Positions 27,706-35,203 of a DNA stretch of 64,000 nucleotides are shown one piece after another. Position 1 is the stretch's first letter. Every line of letters starts with the position of its first letter. Under the pieces are notes generated by a model. The model saw only the letters and a list, made by a program, of their open reading frames with translations, did not search any database and had not been told where the DNA came from. The DNA comes from Cellvibrionaceae bacterium (GTDB taxonomy: Bacteria > Pseudomonadota > Gammaproteobacteria > Pseudomonadales > Cellvibrionaceae): contig JAGKWQ010000013.1 of the NCBI GenBank assembly GCA_021151825.1, forward strand, positions 1 to 64,000, in the 5' to 3' direction. Made by a program: the position numbers and the translations under genes.

Positions 27706-27930
27706 ATGGCAACACTAAATAGAGCGGGTGAACAGGGCTCAGTGCCTGAGCGACATGGCCGCTACCTGCAAAAAGATGGCTATTGGTACTATGGCACTCG
27801 CGAAGGTGTGGATATAGGCCCATTCGACAGCCGCGCGGACGCCGAAAATGGCGTAGGGGAATTTATCGAGTTTATTCAAGCTTCCGAACCCAAGGTCTCG
27901 GATGTATTGAAACAGTATCGTGCGGCCTGA
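27706..27930 (+). CDS. Small DUF6316-like protein
   Basis: This 74-residue cytoplasmic protein contains RHGRYLQKDGYWYYGTREG and DIGPFDSRADAENGV. The pattern recalls the small conserved DUF6316 family of Pseudomonas and relatives, whose function is unknown. The chosen ATG is preceded by GAGGAGCTTAAT, a clear ribosome site; the upstream in-frame extension lacks one. It is monocistronic with its own terminator. Confidence 0.75.
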   Translation: MATLNRAGEQGSVPERHGRYLQKDGYWYYGTREGVDIGPFDSRADAENGVGEFIEFIQASEPKVSDVLKQYRAA

Positions 27931-27952
27931 ACCCGGGTTTGGGCCGATGCAC

Positions 27953-27983
27953 AAAGGGCGCCAAAAGGCGCCCTTTTATTTTT
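27953..27983. terminator. Terminator between the DUF6316-like gene and hisF
   Basis: AAAGGGCGCC (27953-27962) pairs with GGCGCCCTTT (27967-27976) around AAAA, followed by TATTTTT on the plus strand. It sits between convergent genes and may serve hisF as well. Confidence 0.9.
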
Positions 27984-28006
27984 GATTACTTCACGCAATT
28001 AGCTGA

Positions 28007-28780
28007 TTAAAGCCTTACTTCAATTCCCTGCACACGCATAAATTCTTTCGCCTGCGGCACGGTATATTCGCGGAAGTGAAAAATACTTGCCGCCAGGACT
28101 GCATCAGCGCGGCCAAGCGTTACACCATCAACTAAATGCTGCAAGTTACCGACACCGCCGGATGCAATTACCGGGATGGGTACTGCATCGCTAATCGCAC
28201 GGGTTACCCCCAGATCGTAGCCTTTCTTAGTGCCATCGCCATCCATACTGGTCAGCAGGATTTCACCAGCGCCGTACTCCGCCATTTTCACTGCCCACTC
28301 CACCGCGTTAATGCCGGTAGGTTTGCGACCACCGTGGGTGAAGATTTCCCAGCGCGGTTCTTCGCCCTCAACGCTGACTTTTTTTGCATCGATAGCGACC
28401 ACAATACATTGGGCACCAAAGCGATCTGACGCAGCTTTCACAAAGTCAGGGTTGAATACGGCAGCCGAGTTGATACTCACCTTATCTGCGCCTGCATTGA
28501 GCATGGTGCGAATATCATCCACGGTCCGAATGCCCCCACCCACGGTCAGCGGTATAAATACCTGGCTGGCGATTTTCTCCACAGTATGTACCGTAGTATC
28601 GCGGCCTTCGTGGGTGGCAGTGATATCAAGGAAGGTGATCTCGTCAGCGCCTTCATCGTTGTAACGTTTGGCGATTTCGACCGGGTCACCCGCATCGCGA
28701 ATGCCAACAAAGTTCACACCTTTCACCACACGTCCATTGTCGACATCGAGGCAAGGGATAATACGTTTTGCGAGCGCCAT
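28007..28780 (-). CDS. hisF: Imidazole glycerol phosphate synthase, cyclase subunit
   Basis: HisF is the TIM-barrel half of imidazole glycerol phosphate synthase. It uses ammonia from HisH to close the imidazole ring and release AICAR. The 257-residue product begins MALAKRIIPCLDVDNGRVVKG, with the catalytic aspartate in CLDVD and a second in AIDAKKV. The phosphate-binding IASGGVGN is intact. It is the last gene of the hisB-hisH-hisA-hisF cluster. Confidence 0.98.
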   Translation of the reverse strand: MALAKRIIPCLDVDNGRVVKGVNFVGIRDAGDPVEIAKRYNDEGADEITFLDITATHEGRDTTVHTVEKIASQVFIPLTVGGGIRTVDDIRTMLNAGADKVSINSAAVFNPDFVKAASDRFGAQCIVVAIDAKKVSVEGEEPRWEIFTHGGRKPTGINAVEWAVKMAEYGAGEILLTSMDGDGTKKGYDLGVTRAISDAVPIPVIASGGVGNLQHLVDGVTLGRADAVLAASIFHFREYTVPQAKEFMRVQGIEVRL

Positions 28781-28803
28781 ATCGTTAAAGTCTCGTGGCT
28801 AAC

Positions 28804-29535
28804 TTAATTGGAATCACAATAGGCCTGGGCTTCGGCCATCTTGAGCGTGCCTTCATAAATCGCACGGCCAGTGATAGCGCCACAGATACCTTTATGGGCC
28901 TCTGCTTTCAGCGCGATGATATCGTCCATATTGGTGATACCGCCGGAGGCAATCACAGGAATGCTGGACGCTTGCGCCATCGCAACAGTCGCTTGCACGT
29001 TCACACCTTGCATCATGCCATCGCGTGCAATGTCGGTATAAACGATGCTGCTCACACCGTCCTGCTCAAAGCGCTTGGCCAGCTCAGAGGCTTGAATGTT
29101 GGATACTTCGGCCCAGCCATCAGTCGCGACCCAACCATCTTTCGCATCCAGACCAACAATAATGTGACCGGGAAATTGTTTGCACATATCGGTGACGAAC
29201 TGCGGTTCTTTTACTGCTTTGGTGCCGATAATTACGTACTGAACACCGGCTTGCAGGTAATACTCAATAGTTTCCGCGCTACGGATACCACCACCAATCT
29301 GGATCGGCAATGACGGATACGCTTTGGCAATTGCCGTCACTACGCCACCATTAACGGGCTTACCTTCAAAGGCGCCATTTAAATCCACGAGATGCAAACG
29401 GCGGCAGCCTTGATCAACCCATTGTTTAGCCATAGCAACCGGGTCATCGGAAAATACAGTGGAGTCATCCATCAAGCCTTGGCGCAAACGCACACATTGG
29501 CCATCTTTTAAATCAATTGCAGGGATAATCAGCAT
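28804..29535 (-). CDS. hisA: ProFAR isomerase
   Basis: HisA is a TIM-barrel isomerase that opens the ribose of ProFAR to PRFAR in histidine synthesis. The 243-residue product starts MLIIPAIDLKDGQCVRL with the catalytic aspartate in AIDLKDG, and later has VYTDIARDGMM and IASGGITN, the second catalytic aspartate and phosphate loop. It precedes hisF by 23 bases. Confidence 0.98.
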   Translation of the reverse strand: MLIIPAIDLKDGQCVRLRQGLMDDSTVFSDDPVAMAKQWVDQGCRRLHLVDLNGAFEGKPVNGGVVTAIAKAYPSLPIQIGGGIRSAETIEYYLQAGVQYVIIGTKAVKEPQFVTDMCKQFPGHIIVGLDAKDGWVATDGWAEVSNIQASELAKRFEQDGVSSIVYTDIARDGMMQGVNVQATVAMAQASSIPVIASGGITNMDDIIALKAEAHKGICGAITGRAIYEGTLKMAEAQAYCDSN

Positions 29536-29587
29536 TCAAATATCTCTTTGCTCAAGGAAATGAGAAAACGGTTTGGGGCAATAAATA

Positions 29588-29648
29588 GGGCACAATAAAT
29601 TGCACCCCTACGATTAGGAATTATGTAGGGACGTGATAAATCACGCCC
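29588..29648. repeat. REP/BIME-like inverted repeat pair between hisH and hisA
   Basis: Two related 24-base units lie head to head: 29588-29611 ends in CCCCTAC and 29625-29648 starts with GTAGGG. Each is itself palindromic (for example GGGACGTGATAAATCACGCCC). The layout is like bacterial interspersed mosaic elements (REP pairs). It sits inside the his cluster, where it could stabilise or separate transcripts. Confidence 0.65.
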
Positions 29649-29669
29649 AATAAACCAATACATAATTCA

Positions 29670-30335
29670 TCACGCCTTGCCATCCCAAAGTAAAAAATTC
29701 TTCAATAACTGCAGGCCAGCCGTATGGCTTTTTTCCGGATGGAATTGCACTGCAAACAAATTGCCGCGCGTCAGCGCCGCGTGGAACTCCACACCGTAAT
29801 CGCACGTTGCCGCTACTAATGCAGGCTCACTGGCATGGATGTAAAAGCTGTGCACGAAATAAAACCGTGCGTCTTGCGGGATATTGGCCCATAGCGGGTG
29901 ATCATTGTGATGCACCTGATTCCACCCCATGTGTGGCACTTTCAGCGCGTTACCTTCCGCATTTTTATGATGTTCGCCAAAAAACTTCACCTGTCCTGGC
30001 AGGATGCTGATGCAATCCACACCGTTGTTTTCTTCGCTGTGATCCATCAATGCCTGCATACCGACGCAAATCCCCAGCACCGGTTTACCGGTAGCGATTT
30101 GCTCACGCAGTAGCGTGTCAAAACCCAATCGTTTGATTTCCGCCATGCAATCGCGAATCGCGCCGACGCCGGGGAAAATTACCCTATCAGCGGCCGCAAC
30201 GACAACAGGGTCTGATGTTACAACCACATTTTGTTCCGGTGCCACATGTTCAAGCGCACTCTTGACCGAGTGCAAATTGCCCATGCCGTAATCGATTATG
30301 GCGACTGTTTGCTGCTTGTTAACCGCTGACATCAT
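29670..30335 (-). CDS. hisH: Imidazole glycerol phosphate synthase, glutaminase subunit
   Basis: HisH is the class I glutamine amidotransferase that supplies ammonia to HisF. The 221-residue product has the nucleophile cysteine in GICVGMQAL and the catalytic His-Glu in VQFHPEKSH. The N-terminal IIDYGMGNLHSVKSAL is typical. Two ATGs in tandem begin the gene. It starts 2 bases after the hisB stop, so hisB and hisH are cotranscribed. Confidence 0.98.
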   Translation of the reverse strand: MMSAVNKQQTVAIIDYGMGNLHSVKSALEHVAPEQNVVVTSDPVVVAAADRVIFPGVGAIRDCMAEIKRLGFDTLLREQIATGKPVLGICVGMQALMDHSEENNGVDCISILPGQVKFFGEHHKNAEGNALKVPHMGWNQVHHNDHPLWANIPQDARFYFVHSFYIHASEPALVAATCDYGVEFHAALTRGNLFAVQFHPEKSHTAGLQLLKNFLLWDGKA

Positions 30336-30337
30336 GC

Positions 30338-30931
30338 TTAGAGGCTACCTTTAGTCGAAGGCATGATACCTTCCATACGCGGATCTTTTTCCAGGGCCAT
30401 ACGCAGCGCGCGACCAAAGGCCTTGAAAACAGTTTCGATCTGGTGATGGGCATTGTGACCGCGCAGGTTATCCACATGCAGGGTCACACCAGCGTGGTTG
30501 ACGAAGCCCTGGAAAAACTCCCAGAACAATTCCACATCAAACTGGCCAACGCGTTTTTGGGTAAAGGGAATATCCATCACCAAACCGGGGCGACCGGAAA
30601 AATCGATCACTACGCGCGATAAAGCTTCATCCAACGGTACATAAGCGTGACCGTAACGGCGAATGCCTTTTTTATCGCCCACGGCCTTGGCAATCGCCTG
30701 GCCGATGGTGATACCGATATCTTCCACTGAGTGGTGGTCATCGATGTGCGTATCGCCGTCGCAGGTCACATCCAAATCGATCATCCCGTGGCGGGCGATC
30801 TGATCCATCATATGTTCAAGGAATGGAACACCGGTGTTAAACACGCCTTTACCGGCACCATCCAGATTAAGGCTGACGCTGATTTTGGTTTCCAGGGTGT
30901 TACGCGTGACCTGGGCGATACGGTCGGACAT
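30338..30931 (-). CDS. hisB: Imidazoleglycerol-phosphate dehydratase
   Basis: HisB dehydrates imidazole glycerol phosphate using manganese. The 197-residue product is the monofunctional form, without the phosphatase domain fused in E. coli. The metal-binding motifs HMMDQIARHG, DDHHSVEDIGI, and HNAHHQIETVFKAFGRALR are intact. I chose the ATG at MSDRIAQVTRNT, where family similarity begins, instead of an upstream in-frame ATG. It leads the cluster. Confidence 0.97.
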   Translation of the reverse strand: MSDRIAQVTRNTLETKISVSLNLDGAGKGVFNTGVPFLEHMMDQIARHGMIDLDVTCDGDTHIDDHHSVEDIGITIGQAIAKAVGDKKGIRRYGHAYVPLDEALSRVVIDFSGRPGLVMDIPFTQKRVGQFDVELFWEFFQGFVNHAGVTLHVDNLRGHNAHHQIETVFKAFGRALRMALEKDPRMEGIMPSTKGSL

Positions 30932-31136
30932 AGGAAGACTCACAAAAGAAAGAAGGGCTCGCAAGCTGATACACACAATAAAGCGCGAATTATATAGACT
31001 TGGCGCGCTGAATTCACGGAAAGCCGCGCTATAAGTGCGATTGTTAAGTTAGCGTACAGATTATGCTGCGCAAAATTCCGCTCCAATGGCGATAGAAGTC
31101 ATCGCCAGTACCTCTCACTCACTGATGGATCACCCT

Positions 31137-31775
31137 ATGTTTACATCCCTTGCCAACCCTCTGACCATGATCAAACCTTTGGTATTGGGCAGCTGCTTGC
31201 TTGTGACCAGCCAATTAGCCCTGGCCCAATCCAATAACAACCTGCGCCAAACCGGCTGGAGCTGGTCTGGCCATGCGGACCATATCAATATCGATAAACA
31301 AGCTGCCGCCGAACAATGGATCGAAGATACTGCCTTCGCTATCGGTGGCGCGGCGGAATATTATGCGAGCGATAGTGAGAATACGTTATCGATAGGTGCA
31401 AGTGTTTTGTTCTATCGCGATAACGCCGAATTTTCCCAATACGTCGAAGACTATTGGGGCGATGAGGACTATGAAGAATCCGATGCAAATGCCTTTATGC
31501 TGTTTGCGGAATACGGCCCTAAATACCGTTTTGGTCGCGACAATATGACGTTCTTCAGCGTACGCGGCGGCGTGAGTGGCATACTCGGTTCCGAGCGTAG
31601 CATCAGCAATTGCAGAAACTGTTATTCAGAAGATATTGAAATCGACGGTGGTCTCTACGGTGTCATTGGCATTGGCCAAACATTGGGAGCAATCGATATC
31701 GGCCTGCAGTTTCAACAGTACTTTAGCGGCGATCTCGATAACACATTGCGCTTAAAAATTTCAGGGGCTTTTTAA
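31137..31775 (+). CDS. Outer-membrane beta-barrel-like hypothetical protein
   Basis: The roughly 212-residue product has a signal peptide ending near LALA|QSN. The remaining mostly alternating aromatic/hydrophobic strands end in a terminal Phe (RLKISGAF), a hallmark of outer-membrane beta-barrels. An acidic loop and two cysteines separated by two residues (NCRNC) lie around residue 160. No homologous family is recognised. Several ATGs compete as start (31086, 31137, 31164); I chose 31137 for the GGATC upstream. It is monocistronic, opposite the his cluster. Confidence 0.65.
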   Translation: MFTSLANPLTMIKPLVLGSCLLVTSQLALAQSNNNLRQTGWSWSGHADHINIDKQAAAEQWIEDTAFAIGGAAEYYASDSENTLSIGASVLFYRDNAEFSQYVEDYWGDEDYEESDANAFMLFAEYGPKYRFGRDNMTFFSVRGGVSGILGSERSISNCRNCYSEDIEIDGGLYGVIGIGQTLGAIDIGLQFQQYFSGDLDNTLRLKISGAF

Positions 31776-31949
31776 AAAATTTCGTCGTCTGGATATACGC
31801 CTGATGGCACAGAAAATGCCATCAGGTCGATTTATGCGGTTGCTTTGGTTTTTATAAAAAGTTGGTATTAGGGCTCACTTGCGTTTACCCCGTCTTGGTT
31901 TACTTTTAATTCGCGATTAATGAATTTCGCGACCGGAAGGATTGTAAAC

Positions 31950-32648
31950 GTGATTAGTTATAATGATTACCAGAGACTAAGCTTGAACGACCCACTCAAC
32001 CCCATTCGCCAGTTAATTGCGCAGGCGCAAGTGCAAGATTCCGCCTCGGGGAAATTATTGGAATTTGTTGAGTGCCGCAAAACGCGCCTGCACACCGCTA
32101 TTAAATTACCGGAAGACCAGGCTGCCAAAGGCCTGGCTGATTTTATTGTGCGCTATATAAAACATGTCCCGGACTTTATTGACGCCATTCGCACAATGGC
32201 ACAAGAGGCCGGTATTTATAGCGAAGTAGAACCGCTGCTAAAAATTGCCAGTGATTATTTTTTATCACCACCATCCATTATCGATCCGCACAGCCAATTG
32301 GAAGCGTTGCTGGATGAGGCCTATCTCGCCCATCGCTTACTTGAAGAAGTGAATGATCGTTTTATGGCCAAAAGCGGAATTCCCCTCGCCCCCATGGATA
32401 TGACGGTAGCCAATGTAATTGCGCATGAATTAATTGGCGAGCCCTTTGCGAATGAACTGGATCAAGCGGTGTTATTTTCTGCCGAGCTGTTATTGAACGA
32501 ACATAAATTTGAAACCGGCAATATTGCTGATTACGTCAGTACGCACAAAAGTCGCGGCTGGATAGAAGAAGCCGAGCGTTGGCCATGCCTGGTTGATGAC
32601 CTTGCTATCAGTGTAGAATTTGATTCGGAAAATATCACGCGGCATTAA
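31950..32648 (+). CDS. Hypothetical protein, unknown family
   Basis: This is a soluble, mainly alpha-helical product of about 232 residues with no signal peptide and no recognised domain. It has acidic helical stretches (for example around AELLLNEHKFETGN) and a conserved-looking opening VISYNDYQRLSLNDP. I chose the GTG start because GGAAGG lies nine bases upstream; an ATG at 31920 has no ribosome site. A bidirectional terminator separates it from the convergent symporter gene. Confidence 0.65.
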   Translation: MISYNDYQRLSLNDPLNPIRQLIAQAQVQDSASGKLLEFVECRKTRLHTAIKLPEDQAAKGLADFIVRYIKHVPDFIDAIRTMAQEAGIYSEVEPLLKIASDYFLSPPSIIDPHSQLEALLDEAYLAHRLLEEVNDRFMAKSGIPLAPMDMTVANVIAHELIGEPFANELDQAVLFSAELLLNEHKFETGNIADYVSTHKSRGWIEEAERWPCLVDDLAISVEFDSENITRH

Positions 32649-32671
32649 TTTTTGATTAAAAAACTGTGCAT

Positions 32672-32709
32672 AAAAAAAGCGAATTGCCCATGAGCAATTC
32701 GCTTTTTTT
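32672..32709. terminator. Bidirectional terminator between the orphan and the symporter gene
   Basis: A perfect stem pairs GCGAATTGC (32679-32687) with GCAATTCGC (32694-32702) and is flanked by seven A and seven T. The gene ends are convergent, so it probably serves both. Confidence 0.94.
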
Positions 32710-32727
32710 ATACTCTACACGGATACC

Positions 32728-34026
32728 TTAAACTGGATCATTCTCAGCATTAAGCGTCGGATTATTGTAGCGCTCGATGTTCAGCATTTTTTCGCTTTTT
32801 GCCACTATAACTGCAATTACAGCATCGCCCGCGACATTAACACCGGTGCGAATCATATCGAGCAAGCGATCAACACCAATAATCAATGCGATACCTTCCA
32901 CCGGTAAACCCACCGATTGCAACACCATCGTTAAGGTAACCAAACCAACACCGGGAACACCGGCGGTGCCAATCGAGGCAAGTGTCGCGGTTAAGATCAC
33001 CATTAAATAGCCGGCAATACCTATATCGATATTGTAAGCCTGCGCGATAAAAACCGTTGCAACACCTTGCATGATGGCAGTGCCATCCATATTCACGGTT
33101 GCACCGAGGGGAACAGAAAAACTGGCGACTTTATTATCCACCCCCAAATCGTGCTCAACGGTGCGCAAGGTAATGGGAATAGTGGCGTTGCTGGAAGCAG
33201 TACTGAATGCGAACAACATCACTTTTTGCATTTTTTTGAAAAAGATAACAGGGCTTAACCCTGAGAGAATTTTAATCAGCGCACCGTAAACACCAATGCC
33301 GTGCAAAAATAAAACGAGCACGACGGTAAAAAAATATTTGGCTAAATCGAGAATAATGCCGATGCCCAATGATGAAAATAATTTAGCAAGCAAGCAAAAA
33401 ATTCCATAAGGCGCCAGCTGCATTAACATCATCACCATTTTAATAATCACATCGTTGAGATTATTAAAAAACACCACCATATTGCTGGCCGCCTCACCAC
33501 CGGTGCGCGAAATCGCAAGGCCAAATAAAATCGAAAAAATAATAATCTGCAACATATTGGCTTCAACCATGGATTGCAGCGGGTTGCTTGGCACAATATC
33601 AATCAGGGTATCTTTTATTGAGGGAATTTCCGGGGCGGTAAAATTACTGGCGGTGGGAATATCCACATCTGCGCCTGGCTGGATAAGCACAGCGCATGTA
33701 ATAGACAAGGCCACCGCAAATGAAGTGCAACACAAATAAAGGGCCAGCGTTTTTACAGCCATCGGGCCCATACGGCTTTGCCCACCCAGCGCGGCGGCGC
33801 CACAGACCAGGGATACAAACACCAGCGGTACGACCAGCATCTTGAGTGATGCAATAAAAATTTTTCCGACAGCATCAAACAGGCCATCGATAACAAATAC
33901 TTGCAGCCATTGTCCCACGCCACCGACTTGGCCTTGATCCTGGCTACTACCCAGCACCACATTGAAAATTATGCCGACAATTGTCCCCAGCACCATACCC
34001 AGTAAAATTTTATTGGTAAGAGACAT
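32728..34026 (-). CDS. Dicarboxylate/amino acid:cation symporter (DAACS)
   Basis: This 432-residue inner-membrane transporter of the GltP/DctA family imports glutamate, aspartate or C4-dicarboxylates with protons or sodium. It has the eight-helix-plus-hairpin pattern, the serine-rich hairpin segment TASSNATIPIT, and the NMDGTAIMQG motif that forms the cation and substrate site. Which substrate it uses cannot be decided by eye. It lies alone between two terminator-like hairpins. Confidence 0.93.
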   Translation of the reverse strand: MSLTNKILLGMVLGTIVGIIFNVVLGSSQDQGQVGGVGQWLQVFVIDGLFDAVGKIFIASLKMLVVPLVFVSLVCGAAALGGQSRMGPMAVKTLALYLCCTSFAVALSITCAVLIQPGADVDIPTASNFTAPEIPSIKDTLIDIVPSNPLQSMVEANMLQIIIFSILFGLAISRTGGEAASNMVVFFNNLNDVIIKMVMMLMQLAPYGIFCLLAKLFSSLGIGIILDLAKYFFTVVLVLFLHGIGVYGALIKILSGLSPVIFFKKMQKVMLFAFSTASSNATIPITLRTVEHDLGVDNKVASFSVPLGATVNMDGTAIMQGVATVFIAQAYNIDIGIAGYLMVILTATLASIGTAGVPGVGLVTLTMVLQSVGLPVEGIALIIGVDRLLDMIRTGVNVAGDAVIAVIVAKSEKMLNIERYNNPTLNAENDPV

Positions 34027-34067
34027 AGATACACCCCGGATTTATTGTTAATGGATAGGCGGGTGAG

Positions 34068-34087
34068 GGCGGCATGGACATGCCGCC
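34068..34087. repeat. Small hairpin between hupB-type and symporter genes
   Basis: GGCGGCAT (34068-34075) pairs with ATGCCGCC (34080-34087) around GGAC, without a T-tract on the minus strand. It could be a weak terminator for the HU gene. Confidence 0.35.
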
Positions 34088-34099
34088 GGAAGGTACGGG

Positions 34100-34375
34100 T
34101 TATTCGTTAACCGAGTCTTTCAGGGCTTTGCCCGCTTTAAAAGTCACAGTTTTGCTGGCGGCGATCTGGATAGTCGCACCGGTTTGCGGATTACGGCCTT
34201 CACGTGCAGCGCGCTCGCTCACGTTAAAGGTACCAAAGCCCAGCAAGGCTACAGATTCACCGCGAGCAAGCGCATTGGTAATCTGCTCAATGAACGCTGA
34301 CACCACTAAATCAGCTTTGTTAACTCCTAGATCAGTGTTATTAGCCAAGGCTACAACGATATCGGTCTTGTGCAT
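34100..34375 (-). CDS. HU-family DNA-binding protein
   Basis: The 91-residue nucleoid protein has the HU/IHF fold: an N-terminal helical pair (VNKADLVVSAFIEQIT) and the DNA-binding beta-arm with GFGTFNVSERAAREGRNPQTG. The C-terminal end KAGKALKDSVN is typical of HU. It is closer to HU than to IHF by its arm sequence. It is a single gene, with an AGGAG-type ribosome site. Confidence 0.94.
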   Translation of the reverse strand: MHKTDIVVALANNTDLGVNKADLVVSAFIEQITNALARGESVALLGFGTFNVSERAAREGRNPQTGATIQIAASKTVTFKAGKALKDSVNE

Positions 34376-34562
34376 ATTTTCTTCTCCTAGATATTAAATC
34401 GCCCGGGGAGTTTACCTGCATTAATGGCATTGGGGCAGACTTGCAGCGGCATTTTGCACGCTCATGTGCATTCAAGCTGATAAACTGCCGGCCGCCAGGC
34501 GGGATTACGATTACTTATCCGCCAAAAAATTATCTATACGCTGAAGATTGTGCAGGAGATTT

Positions 34563-35138
34563 GTGTTGCCCCAGGTTGTGACTCACTCACGCAAGCCATT
34601 GTTATGGCGTCCGATTGATCGTTGGCAACAATCACGGCCACCATTGATATTGCGCGATTGGCTGGCTGACGCAGGTTCTCTGACCGCACGCTTGATCGGC
34701 AAAAGTGAAGGGCATTTCCAGGTGGAAGTATTGCGCCAGGTGATTGGTCGCCCCGAATTGAACGAATGCCAGGTACTGGGCATTCGTACCACTGGCCTTG
34801 CACTAATCCGCGAGGTGATCCTTAAAGGCAACAATCAACCCTGGGTGTTTGCGCGCAGTGTGCTGCCATTGACCAGCCTAACCGGCGAATTGCGCCATCT
34901 GCGCAAGCAAAGCAATCGCCCATTGGGCGCATTTTTGTTTAGTCAGCCACACTTGGTGCGCAGCCCGATTGCGATTGCGGCAATTAATCGCGATCATGCT
35001 TACGTCCCTGTTCGGCTGGCGGGATCAGAGCTTTTGTGGGGGCGCAGATCCATTTTTTCCCTGCACGATAAACCCCTGCTGGTAAGCGAGGTTTTCCTTA
35101 CGAATTTCGTCGCCAGCCTACTGCCGGCAAAGGCATAA
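34563..35138 (+). CDS. ubiC: Chorismate lyase
   Basis: UbiC converts chorismate to 4-hydroxybenzoate and pyruvate, the first step of ubiquinone synthesis. The 191-residue product has the conserved WLADAGSLTARL, VREV/REVIL and C-terminal SIF-EVFL segments of the family. The start is ambiguous: I chose GTG 34563, four bases after AGGAG; TTG at 34566 and TTG at 34548 are alternatives. ubiA follows after about 65 bases, the E. coli ubiCA order. Confidence 0.92.
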   Translation: MLPQVVTHSRKPLLWRPIDRWQQSRPPLILRDWLADAGSLTARLIGKSEGHFQVEVLRQVIGRPELNECQVLGIRTTGLALIREVILKGNNQPWVFARSVLPLTSLTGELRHLRKQSNRPLGAFLFSQPHLVRSPIAIAAINRDHAYVPVRLAGSELLWGRRSIFSLHDKPLLVSEVFLTNFVASLLPAKA

Positions 35139-35203
35139 TCCGGCCACCTTCGATATATCGAAAACAGGTGCACACCAATAACAAGGCTACAGGCGTTCTG
35201 GCG

